Positions 1 through 7,529 of a stretch of 12,778 nucleotides of DNA are shown piece by piece. Position 1 is the first letter of the stretch. Every line of letters begins with the position of its first letter. Source of the DNA: JAICLL01 sp035252155 (GTDB lineage Bacteria; Planctomycetota; Planctomycetia; Pirellulales; JAICIG01). The stretch spans positions 1 to 12,778 of the forward strand of contig DATFDL010000121.1 of the NCBI GenBank assembly GCA_035252155.1, written 5' to 3'. The notes beneath the pieces were generated by a model. It worked only from the letters and a program-made list of their open reading frames with translations, was not told where the DNA came from and made no database searches. The translations under genes were made by a program, and so were the position numbers.

Positions 1-1365
<1,365 letters not shown>

Positions 1366-1423
1366 GCTGAGTGTCCCTGCGGTTTTAGTGTCTTGTTTTG
1401 CGAAAGTCCGACGAAGCCACACC

Positions 1424-1480
1424 AACCCGAAGCGCCAGCGAGGACGTTTTTAGAGAGCCGCCTCGCTTGCGCTTCGGGTT
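1424..1480. repeat. 20-bp-arm inverted repeat (AACCCGAAGCG family)
   Basis: The left arm (1424-1443, beginning AACCCGAAGCG) pairs with the right arm (1461-1480, ending GCGCTTCGGGTT) with one mismatch around a 17-base loop containing GTTTTTAG. It lies 59 bases upstream of the carB start. The T-run is inside the loop, so it is not a normal intrinsic terminator. The arm sequence resembles dispersed intergenic repeats I associate with Pirellulales genomes; that part is recollection, not a search. Confidence 0.85.
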
Positions 1481-1515
1481 TGTGTCGGGCGTCGTCACAG
1501 CACCGAAGGTGCGCG

Positions 1516-1689
1516 ATTCCATAGCCCAGGGCGCAGCCCTGGGAACCGTGGCCCGCCGAACACCGTCACCCCAACGGGGTGAGATTCCCGGCGTATCGCG
1601 CCGAGGGTCGTTCAGGGAATCGCGCCCCGTTGGGGCTTACGACAATTTCGTCGGTTCGCAACCCAGGGCTGCGCCCTGGGCTATCGAAT
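1516..1689. repeat. Large nested imperfect palindrome, REPIN-like
   Basis: Two nested pairs of arms share one centre near 1602. The outer arms 1516-1543 and 1662-1689 match at 27 of 28 positions. The inner arms 1567-1589 and 1615-1637 match at 19 of 23. Each outer arm also holds its own 7-bp hairpin (CCCAGGG-CGCAG-CCCTGGG), and each inner arm its own (CCCC-AAC-GGGG or its complement). The centre adds GGCG-TATCG-CGCC. The element fills much of the gap between the membrane-protein stop (1882) and the carB start (1365). No reading frame across it looks like protein. Two palindromes in inverted orientation are the layout of REP doublets; no transposase is visible here. Confidence 0.85.
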
Positions 1690-1692
1690 GAC

Positions 1693-1724
1693 GCCGCTTC
1701 GCGGCTAAGAAGAGCCTTCGGCTC
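1693..1724. repeat. Pair of TTC-triloop hairpins
   Basis: Two perfect 5-bp hairpins with identical TTC loops stand six bases apart: GCCGC-TTC-GCGGC at 1693-1705 and GAGCC-TTC-GGCTC at 1712-1724. They directly follow the nested palindrome. A related hairpin, CACC-GAA-GGTG, lies at 1501-1511 on the other side, and CGCC-TTTC-GGCG at 1838-1849. The rest of the gap, 1725-1881, holds nothing else I can name. Confidence 0.6.
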
Positions 1725-1881
1725 ATGCTCTCAGCCCGACTCGGATGTAAAATCCATCAAGATTACCATGCGGGCGGGGGCGTCTCAAGCGGGTGCGAAT
1801 CGGGATGATGGTTCCATTTGCCCCGCTGTCAGAACAACGCCTTTCGGCGAGCACGCGCGTCCTCGGGGCGGCGCTCGGTTC

Positions 1882-2286
1882 TTAGGCGGGCGGTTTCGAC
1901 CAAAAGATACGCGCGCAGATGACGCTCAAGACACCCATGCTAGCCATCATTATCCAGCCCACGCCGATGACGTGACGCAGGTTGTTGGTGGCGACGCCCT
2001 CAAAGACTTCTCGCCAGCTTGGCGTGAACATTACTTCGGGCCTAATCAACCGCAGGCTGTGGATCAAATAGGCGACCTCAAAGGGGGCACAAGAAATGGC
2101 ACCGGCGCAGAAGGTCCGCACATATCGGCCGCCGTTCACGATACCTGCCGCTAATATTGCCGGTATGAGCAGGGTCAAAAAACAAAAGGCGACGCCGACC
2201 TCGGCTCGCGGCTGACCGCAGAGCGCGAATGCGGCGACGGCTGCCAACGCCACGGCACCAAGCATCGATCGGAGCGAGAATGACAT
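1882..2286 (-). CDS. Small four-helix membrane protein, function unknown
   Basis: A 134-aa hydrophobic protein beginning MSFSLRSMLGAVALAAVAAF. Hydrophobic stretches at about 8-23, 30-50, 57-78 and 105-127 predict four membrane helices. No catalytic or binding motif is visible. The N-terminal pattern 'FSLRxxLxxVxLxA' is one I recognise from many lineage-specific planctomycete membrane proteins, which is family recollection rather than a functional assignment. The frame stays open upstream to 2517, but the residues there are rich in Arg, Pro and Gly and look non-coding, so I start at the ATG 2284-2286. That ATG has GGGGG only about one base away and no well-spaced ribosome-binding site. It is followed on the same strand by the 516-bp repeat-rich gap and then carB. 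It could belong to a wider conserved planctomycete family. Confidence 0.65.
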   Translation of the reverse strand: MSFSLRSMLGAVALAAVAAFALCGQPRAEVGVAFCFLTLLIPAILAAGIVNGGRYVRTFCAGAISCAPFEVAYLIHSLRLIRPEVMFTPSWREVFEGVATNNLRHVIGVGWIMMASMGVLSVICARIFWSKPPA

Positions 2287-2451
2287 GCCCCCATCATAAC
2301 GTCTCGGCGGGGCGGTGGGGGCCAACCCGGTGCTATCCCACGAGCCTCCGTTTCGTCGCGGCCGCGCCGTGGCGCCGATCTGCGGTGGGCTTTGCGATGA
2401 ACGCGCAAGCCACGGAGTGGCTCCCTGGCGGCGGGTGGGTAGAATGTCCAT

Positions 2452-2659
2452 ATGGACGAGAACCCAATTCGTCACCCTCGCCGTTCCAAGAGCCCACACC
2501 AAGGCCACAAGTCCCAATGCGGTGGTACGAATGGTTATTCGTCGCGACTATCGTTGTGATCTTGGCTGTGGTGCTTTTGCCCGCCATACAGCAAGCACGT
2601 CACGCGAGTAAACGGATACGAGTGACTGACCCGACGGGAAGCCGCGAGGAAACCAACTC
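2452..2659 (+). pseudogene. Frameshifted remnant of a small one-helix membrane protein ('MDENP' type)
   Basis: The ATG at 2452 opens MDENP and then runs to a stop after 35 codons of unlikely sequence. One base out of phase, the other frame reads NSSPSPFQEPTPRP and then RWYEWLFVATIVVILAVVLLPAIQQ, a convincing membrane helix. Adding one base after MDENP joins the two into MDENP-NSSPSPFQEP, which matches the 'NPYxSP' N-terminus common in small planctomycete membrane proteins. The helix end (VVLLPAIQQARHASKR) also resembles the LLPAVQxAREAARR stretch of DUF1559 pilin-like proteins. The helix frame has no stop until 2924, inside the SDR gene, so its true end is lost or a second frameshift exists (another frame stops at 2611); the end given here is arbitrary, set at the base before the SDR start. 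Alternatives are a sequencing error or a genuine downstream start at 2517. Confidence 0.4.
2646..2651 (+). promoter_or_regulatory. Ribosome-binding site of the SDR gene
   Basis: GAGGAA stands 8 bases before the ATG at 2660. It supports that start and is the clearest Shine-Dalgarno match in the window. Confidence 0.7.
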
Positions 2660-3388
2660 ATGTCAAAGCTTACAGGCCAAATCGCCCTCATCACTGGCTC
2701 GGGTCGCGGACTCGGTCGCGCCATGGCGCGGGCGTTGGCGCGCGAGGGCGCACAGACAATCCTTACCGCTCGAAGCGAAACCGAGCTGGCCGCCGCGATC
2801 GACGAAATCGCCCAGCTCGGCCCCAAGCCGTGGGCGATCGCCGGCGATATCACCGACGAGCGGCACGTCGATACGCTCTTCGCTCAGATCAGACAGCAAT
2901 TTGGCCGGCTCGACTTGCTGGTGAACAACGCCGGGGCGTTCGACGGCGGGCCGCTCGATGAGCTCTCGACCGAAGCCTGGGACAAGGTGATTGCCGTCAA
3001 CCTGCGGGCGCCGTTCCTTTGCACGCGGGCTGCCTTGCGGATGATGAAGCCCCAAGGCCGCGGTCGCATCATCAATATCGGCTCGATCTCGGCCCAGCGC
3101 GTGCGGCCCCGGTCGGCGCCTTACGCCGCCTCAAAGCACGGCCTGTGGGGACTCACGCAAGCCACCGCACTGGAAGGCCGAGATTATGGCGTCACCTGCT
3201 GTTGCCTGCATCCGGGCAACATCCTGGTCGAGCATCGGCACACCGACAAGCCCGAAGACGCCGAACCGATGATGACGCCCGACGAAGTGGCCGAAGTCGC
3301 CTTGCTCATGGCCACGTTGCCGCCGCACGTCGAGATGCTCGAAGCGATCGTGCTACCGCATCAGCAGCTTTATGTCGGCCGCGGATAA
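2660..3388 (+). CDS. Short-chain dehydrogenase/reductase (SDR), classical type
   Basis: A 242-aa NAD(P)-dependent oxidoreductase with a Rossmann fold, cytoplasmic. The substrate is not readable from sequence. The cofactor motif TGSGRGLG is at 12-19, NNAG at 89-92, and the catalytic set is N114, S142, Y155 and K159 (YAASK), followed by HPG at 184-186. R38 after the second strand (LTARSE) favours NADP over NAD, as an inference from family rules. Length is normal for classical SDRs (about 250 aa). The C-terminal end, beyond the P-G motif, is PPHVEMLEAIVLPHQQLYVG. GAGGAA 8 bases upstream supports the start. It is the only intact plus-strand gene and converges with the M14-like gene: the two stops are 33 bases apart, with no convincing terminator between. 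The disrupted small gene lies immediately upstream. Confidence 0.93.
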   Translation: MSKLTGQIALITGSGRGLGRAMARALAREGAQTILTARSETELAAAIDEIAQLGPKPWAIAGDITDERHVDTLFAQIRQQFGRLDLLVNNAGAFDGGPLDELSTEAWDKVIAVNLRAPFLCTRAALRMMKPQGRGRIINIGSISAQRVRPRSAPYAASKHGLWGLTQATALEGRDYGVTCCCLHPGNILVEHRHTDKPEDAEPMMTPDEVAEVALLMATLPPHVEMLEAIVLPHQQLYVGRG

Positions 3389-3421
3389 CTGCGATCGCCA
3401 CAATCACATTGCGATCAGCGA

Positions 3422-4717
3422 TTAATAGCCGGTCTCTGGATACAACGGGATCGGCCGCGGTAGCGACTTGATGGGATGCTGGTCGGGATCGACCGGTGGC
3501 AGGCGCTCGACGTTCGGCGGCGAGACCGGCAGACTGCCGTCGGTCTGAGCGGCCGATGGGCCTCGAAAGCGGTTCACGGAGCGATAGGGAACCGGCGTGC
3601 CGATCGTGCCCGGCGTGATGCTCTTCGGGCGGTACGGCACGATGGAGCGGGACGGCGGTCCGCCGGGCAAGGACCGCGTCGGCGTCGCCGGTGTTTGCGT
3701 CGCCGGCCGCTCCGGTGCGAAATCGACCGGCGCAGAGTCTCCTGCCCGCGGCTGCCTGACCACCGGAACGAGCACCCCGCCCAACTCCAGTTCCTTGGCC
3801 GAAAGGATTCGGCCGCGCTGCTGGCCCGTCCCGCGGGTCGCCGACCTGACGGCGGCCGAAACGCCGTCGCGTGAGAATGCCGACAGCCTGTAGCCGACTT
3901 CGTGAGAAGTCGGGGCGTCGGGCTCGATGGCCGCCAACAACATCCGTTTGTATTGCGCCCAGTTATATTCAGCGCCCGCCGCGGCCGACACGCGCAGCAC
4001 AAGCGTGGGCAACTGCCGATCGTTGCCAGCATAGGTGGCCAGTGCGGCGGGAGCCACGGCGGCGTCCCAGGCGGTGGGCCGCAATTCGCTCTGAGTCGCC
4101 AACCGCCGCGCGATTGGTTCGGCCGTCGTGCTATACCGCAGCTCGGCTTCTCGCCGCGTCGCCTCCAAAAGCACGATCCGATGGGGCTTCACGTCGTCGA
4201 GCAGCTCGATCAAAGCCCACGTCTCGGGCTCGCTTTGCGGCGTGCGGCCGCTCAGCCAGCGATCGCCGATCGGCACCTTTCGCCACTGCCGCGTGGGAAA
4301 ATTCATGTCGAGCCGCACGCCGCGGGCGTTGGTCCGTGAACCACGCAACCGGCCGTCCGGGTTCGGATCGCGCACAACGGTCACCGTGACATCGTCCAGT
4401 CGCCGCGGAAACCGCTCCAAATGATCGACCAGCCGTTCGAGCAGCTCGACCCCGCCGGGCTCGTCGCCCTCCAGCGGTCCGATCACCAGAATCTGCTGCT
4501 CGCCGCGGCCGAACTGGCGATATTCGATCACCCGTTGTTCGACGCTGCGGGTGAGAACTTGCCAACCACCGGACGTCGCGGTCAGCGATTGCTCGGCTTG
4601 TACGGCCTGCGCGGAATTAAACGATTGGTTCGGGGGCTGTGCTCGGCCGAGTGAATACTCGCCGATCAATAAAATCCCTACGGCGCACGCAGTGCGCCAT
4701 CGCCACAGCCGCTGCAT
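3422..4717 (-). CDS. Secreted M14 carboxypeptidase-like protein (MpaA type), probably catalytically inactive
   Basis: A 431-aa protein with a signal peptide (about 1-26, cleavage likely after GRA) and an M14-like domain at about 55-260. Recognisable family landmarks are ILVIGPLEGDEPGGV (76-90), DPNPDG (117-122) and TNARGVRLDMNFPTRQW (129-145), which correspond to the HGDE, NPDG and RGVDLNRNFP motifs of zinc carboxypeptidases such as MpaA. Key residues differ. The first zinc His is Glu (E83), only E86 of the pair remaining. The Asn-Arg that binds the substrate carboxylate is Asp-Met (137-138). The later zinc His region reads IVLLEATRRE (181-190). The catalytic Glu position reads LVLRV (219-223), with Arg. 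From about 310 the tail is rich in Pro, Ser, Thr and Arg and looks disordered. The likely role is a non-catalytic envelope protein; this is inference. It lies downstream of the AKR gene on the same strand, 159 bases away, with a dyad element between. The ATG at 4715-4717 directly precedes the signal peptide; no strong ribosome-binding site. Confidence 0.75.
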   Translation of the reverse strand: MQRLWRWRTACAVGILLIGEYSLGRAQPPNQSFNSAQAVQAEQSLTATSGGWQVLTRSVEQRVIEYRQFGRGEQQILVIGPLEGDEPGGVELLERLVDHLERFPRRLDDVTVTVVRDPNPDGRLRGSRTNARGVRLDMNFPTRQWRKVPIGDRWLSGRTPQSEPETWALIELLDDVKPHRIVLLEATRREAELRYSTTAEPIARRLATQSELRPTAWDAAVAPAALATYAGNDRQLPTLVLRVSAAAGAEYNWAQYKRMLLAAIEPDAPTSHEVGYRLSAFSRDGVSAAVRSATRGTGQQRGRILSAKELELGGVLVPVVRQPRAGDSAPVDFAPERPATQTPATPTRSLPGGPPSRSIVPYRPKSITPGTIGTPVPYRSVNRFRGPSAAQTDGSLPVSPPNVERLPPVDPDQHPIKSLPRPIPLYPETGY

Positions 4718-4796
4718 TGCTTGTTTTCCCGTGTCCTACGGGCGCGCAATCGCCCAGAAAACATACAACGCCGTTGGGCCAGGTCAAACGACAAGG

Positions 4797-4871
4797 TAGC
4801 TCCGACACTCCGTGGCGGAGACTCACGGTCGCCAAAGGCGACCTCAACCCCGTCACGGAGTGCCGCGGCTA
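4797..4871. repeat. Nested dyad element downstream of the AKR gene
   Basis: The outer pair is CACTCCGTG (4806-4814) with CACGGAGTG (4854-4862), bracketed by TAGC (4797-4800) and GCTA (4868-4871). Inside is a perfect hairpin, GGTCGCC-AAA-GGCGACC (4827-4843). The element begins 5 bases past the AKR stop codon and lies 79 bases upstream of the M14-like start. It could fold in the AKR transcript and limit read-through, but there is no T-run typical of an intrinsic terminator. Confidence 0.75.
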
Positions 4872-4876
4872 CTATG

Positions 4877-5842
4877 TCACACCGCCGCCTTTGAGACGGG
4901 CTGGCCACGGCCGACTAACGCCTTTTCGATGCGGGCGAGCGCTGCATCGCTCAGTTGCCATCCCATGCCGCCGGCGTTTTCGCGGACCTGGTCGGGGCGC
5001 TTGGCGCCGCAGAGCGCGGCGGTGACGCCCGGACGGTGGATGGTCCAGTTGATCACCAGTTGGGCGACGCTCCGGCCGGCGTCGGCCGCAATCTCGCGCA
5101 GCTCGTCGACCAGGTCTTGGTTCTTTTGCCATTCGTCGCCCTGGAACATCGGATACTTGGCCCGGCCGTCGCCCGCGGCGAAGACATGATCGCGAGCCAA
5201 CTTGCCGGCCAACAATCCTTTCAAGAGCGGCCAATAGACCACGACCGACACGCCGTGCGCCTGGCACCACGGCAACGTGTCGGCTTCGATTTCGCGTTGC
5301 AGCATGTTGTAATGCGGCTGGTACGCGGCCAGCGGACAGACGGCGATGAACTCTTCGAGCTGGGCGACAGTGGCATTCGACAGCCCGACGCTTCGCGTCT
5401 TGCCCTCAGCAATCAACTCCCGAAGTGCGCCGGCCGACTCGGCGACCGGCACTTGCGGGTCGGGGGCGTGCAGATAGAGCATTTCGACGCGATCGGTTCC
5501 CAGTCGCCGCAGACTCTCCTCGCATTGTCGGCGCAGCGTCTGGGGCCGGGCATCGCGCACTTGTTGGCCGTCGATGCCCCAATGAATGCCGCCCTTGGTG
5601 GCGATGACCATCTCGTCGCGTCGCTTGCCGAGCGCCCGGCGGATCAACTTTTCGCTCTCTCCCGACCCGCCATAGCAATAGGCCGTGTCGAGAAAGTTGA
5701 TGCCCAAATCAAAGCAGGCGGCGATGGTAGCCAGGCTGTCGGCCTCGGTAACGCCCACGCTGGTCATGCCCGAAATCGGCCAGCAGCCCAACGCCACCGG
5801 GGAAACGCGGATGTCGGTTGTGCCTAGTTGGCGTACTTCCAT
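4877..5842 (-). CDS. Aldo/keto reductase
   Basis: A 321-aa NADPH-dependent reductase of the aldo/keto reductase superfamily, a soluble (beta/alpha)8 barrel. The catalytic tetrad is complete: D52 and Y57 (LDTAYCYG), K83 (ATKGG) and H125 (LYLHAPD). The C-terminal cofactor signature GAKRPDQVRENAG at 279-291 fits the GAxxxxQxxEN pattern that binds the adenosine phosphate. SVGLSN at 151-156 and YNMLQREIE at 178-186 match the later barrel strands. The length is normal for a bacterial AKR. The physiological substrate cannot be told from sequence. The ATG at 5840-5842 gives the standard N-terminus (RQLGTTDIRVSPVALGCW), though without a recognisable ribosome-binding site. The upstream gap to the DUF1501 stop (259 bases) holds an inverted-repeat element, so it probably has its own transcription start. 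Confidence 0.95.
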   Translation of the reverse strand: MEVRQLGTTDIRVSPVALGCWPISGMTSVGVTEADSLATIAACFDLGINFLDTAYCYGGSGESEKLIRRALGKRRDEMVIATKGGIHWGIDGQQVRDARPQTLRRQCEESLRRLGTDRVEMLYLHAPDPQVPVAESAGALRELIAEGKTRSVGLSNATVAQLEEFIAVCPLAAYQPHYNMLQREIEADTLPWCQAHGVSVVVYWPLLKGLLAGKLARDHVFAAGDGRAKYPMFQGDEWQKNQDLVDELREIAADAGRSVAQLVINWTIHRPGVTAALCGAKRPDQVRENAGGMGWQLSDAALARIEKALVGRGQPVSKAAV

Positions 5843-5880
5843 GTGCCAAGTCTATGTGGGATTTTGCTCGTGGAATAGGC

Positions 5881-6106
5881 CGTAGGGTGGGACGAGCTTG
5901 CGAGTCCCACCGTTCGGTTTACTCACGCCTGAACTGGCGCGACGAAGTACCGGTGGCCTCTTCTCTGCTGTTTCACAGACGTCATGCGACGGGTCGAAAG
6001 CGTGATTGACTCTTCACGCTGGAGCTATATGCCGCCGAACTCGACTTGTGGGTTACGGTGGGACTCGCAAGCTTGTCCCACCCTACGTCTCTCGGCCCAC
6101 CCTACG
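5881..6106. repeat. Inverted-repeat element (GTAGGGTGGGAC family) plus a third half copy
   Basis: The arms 5881-5911 (CGTAGGGTGGGACGAGC...) and 6057-6087 are reverse complements over 31 bases with a single mismatch, 145 bases apart. A shorter third copy in the orientation of the right arm repeats 11 exact bases, CCCACCCTACG, at 6077-6087 and again at 6096-6106. Between the arms (5912-6056) I see no gene and no other structure. The third copy overlaps the end of the DUF1501 gene. Similar 'GTAGGGTGGGACAAGC' repeats are, from memory, widespread between bacterial genes, including in planctomycetes. Confidence 0.85.
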
Positions 6107-7529
6107 CCAAGAGCTTTTGCACCACCTGTCCACCTACGTCGGTCAGGCGGAAGTTGCGGCCTTGAAAACGGAAGGTAAGCCGCGTGTGATCCAGGCCCAT
6201 CAGGTGCAAAATGGTGGCTTGCAAGTCGTGAACGTGCACGCGGTCTTCGACGGCGTAAAAGCCGAGCTCGTCGGTGACGCCGATGGTTTGGCCGGGCTTG
6301 ATGCCGCCACCGGCGAGCCAGATGCTGTAGCCGTCGATGTGGTGGTCGCGGCCGATCAGGTCGCGCGGCTCGCCCATCGGCGTGCGGCCGAATTCGCCGC
6401 CCCAGATCACCAGCGTTTCGTCGAGAAGCCCGCGTCGCTTGAGATCTTGCACCAAGGCGGCCGCCGGCCCGTCGGTCTCGCGGCAGCGGTCGTCCAACGG
6501 CTGGCCCAAGTGCGTGTCGTTGTTGCCGTGATGGTCCCAGTCGGTGTGATAGAGTTGCACGAAGCGCACGCCGCGTTCGATCAGCCGCCGGGCGAGCAGG
6601 CAGTTGTTGGCGAACGAGGGCTTGCCCGGCTGCGCGCCGTAGGCGGCCAGCGTCTGGGCGGTCTCGCCTGACAGGTCCATCAGCTCCGGCGCGCTAGTCT
6701 GCATGCGGTACGCCATTTCATAAGCGGCGATACGAGTGGCGATTTCCGGATCGCCCACAGCGTCCAGCCGCTGACCGTTCAGGTCTTTCACCGCTGCGAA
6801 AAAGTCGCGCTGCCGCTGGTCGTCGAAGCCGGCCGGGCTGGAAAGGTTAAGAATCGGCTCCGGGCCTTGCAAAAGCGGCACGCCTTGATACGTGGTGGGC
6901 AGAAAACCGCTGCCCCAGAGCGGCGCGCCGCCGCGCGGCCCGCGCGGCCCCGATTGCAGCACCACAAAGCCCGGCAGGTCTTGCGATTCGCTGCCGATGC
7001 CGTAAGTAATCCACGCGCCCATGCTGGGCAGGCCGAACCGCGGCGTGCCGGTGTTGGCAAACAGCTTGGCTGGACCGTGATTAAACACGTCGGTCGCCAT
7101 GCCGCGAACAATCGCTACGTCGTCGGCGATGCCGGCCAGGCCCGGCAGCAGCTCGCTCAGTTCGGCGCCGCTCTGGCCGTAGCGAGCGAACTTCCGCCGC
7201 GTGCCCAGCAGTTTGGCGTCGCCTTTGATGAAGGCAAAGCGTTTGTTTTTGACATACGATTCGGGCACGGTCTGCCCGTCGAGCTCTTGCAGCTTCGGCT
7301 TGTAATCGAACAGCTCAAGTTGGCTCGGCCCGCCGGCCATGAACAGATAGATGATGCGTTTGGCCCGGGCGGCGAAATGTCCGAGCTTGGGCTGCAACGG
7401 CGAAACGCCCGATGCGGCGGACGCGTCGGCGGGTCGCTCGCCCAGCAGGCCGGCCAGGGCAATCGAACCGAGCCCGACCGCGCAATCGTGAAAGAAGTGG
7501 CGACGAGTTTGGGACAGCGTGGCGGACAT
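6102..7529 (-). CDS. DUF1501 family protein, Tat-exported
   Basis: A 475-aa protein of the DUF1501 family, which belongs to the alkaline phosphatase/sulfatase-like superfamily and is greatly expanded in planctomycetes; the biochemical role is not established. The N-terminus carries a twin-arginine signal (TRRHFF at 8-13, then a hydrophobic stretch to about 29), pointing to folded export across the inner membrane. Family landmarks: YLFMAGGPSQLELFDYKP (61-78), FVQLYHTDWDHHGNND (323-338), IWGGEFGRTP (375-384), GRDHH (393-397) and HVHDLQATILHLMGLDH (432-448). The several His and Asp residues in these motifs could bind metal, as in related hydrolases. The start ATG shares one base with the stop of the upstream DUF1549/DUF1553 gene (TAATG), so the two are probably co-translated. 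The TAG stop lies inside a GTAGGGTGGG repeat copy. Confidence 0.93.
   Translation of the reverse strand: MSATLSQTRRHFFHDCAVGLGSIALAGLLGERPADASAASGVSPLQPKLGHFAARAKRIIYLFMAGGPSQLELFDYKPKLQELDGQTVPESYVKNKRFAFIKGDAKLLGTRRKFARYGQSGAELSELLPGLAGIADDVAIVRGMATDVFNHGPAKLFANTGTPRFGLPSMGAWITYGIGSESQDLPGFVVLQSGPRGPRGGAPLWGSGFLPTTYQGVPLLQGPEPILNLSSPAGFDDQRQRDFFAAVKDLNGQRLDAVGDPEIATRIAAYEMAYRMQTSAPELMDLSGETAQTLAAYGAQPGKPSFANNCLLARRLIERGVRFVQLYHTDWDHHGNNDTHLGQPLDDRCRETDGPAAALVQDLKRRGLLDETLVIWGGEFGRTPMGEPRDLIGRDHHIDGYSIWLAGGGIKPGQTIGVTDELGFYAVEDRVHVHDLQATILHLMGLDHTRLTFRFQGRNFRLTDVGGQVVQKLLA

Noticed and set aside
1424..1724. CRISPR array
   Set aside because: The repeats are nested inverted pairs about one centre, not regularly spaced direct repeats with unique spacers, and no cas gene is present.
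1398..2154. Overlapping plus-strand frames of 97 and 191 codons
   Set aside because: They are built largely from the inverted repeats at 1424-1480 and 1516-1724, and the second then runs antisense into the small membrane protein gene.
2287..2517. Upstream extension of the small membrane protein to 211 residues
   Set aside because: The added 77 residues are mostly Arg, Pro, Gly and Thr with no hydrophobic or family pattern. The ATG at 2286 gives a typical membrane-protein N-terminus.
2229..2924. Continuous 231-codon plus-strand frame as one gene
   Set aside because: Only the middle (about 2465-2600) looks like protein. The start is antisense to the membrane gene and the end overlaps the SDR gene by 265 bases in another frame, so a frameshifted remnant explains it better.
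3389..3421. Terminator between the convergent SDR and M14-like genes
   Set aside because: The 33 bases contain two TGCGATC copies and a short GCGATCGC palindrome, but no stable stem followed by a T-run.
4955..5827. 290-codon open frame on the plus strand
   Set aside because: Antisense to the aldo/keto reductase, which has its full catalytic tetrad on the minus strand.
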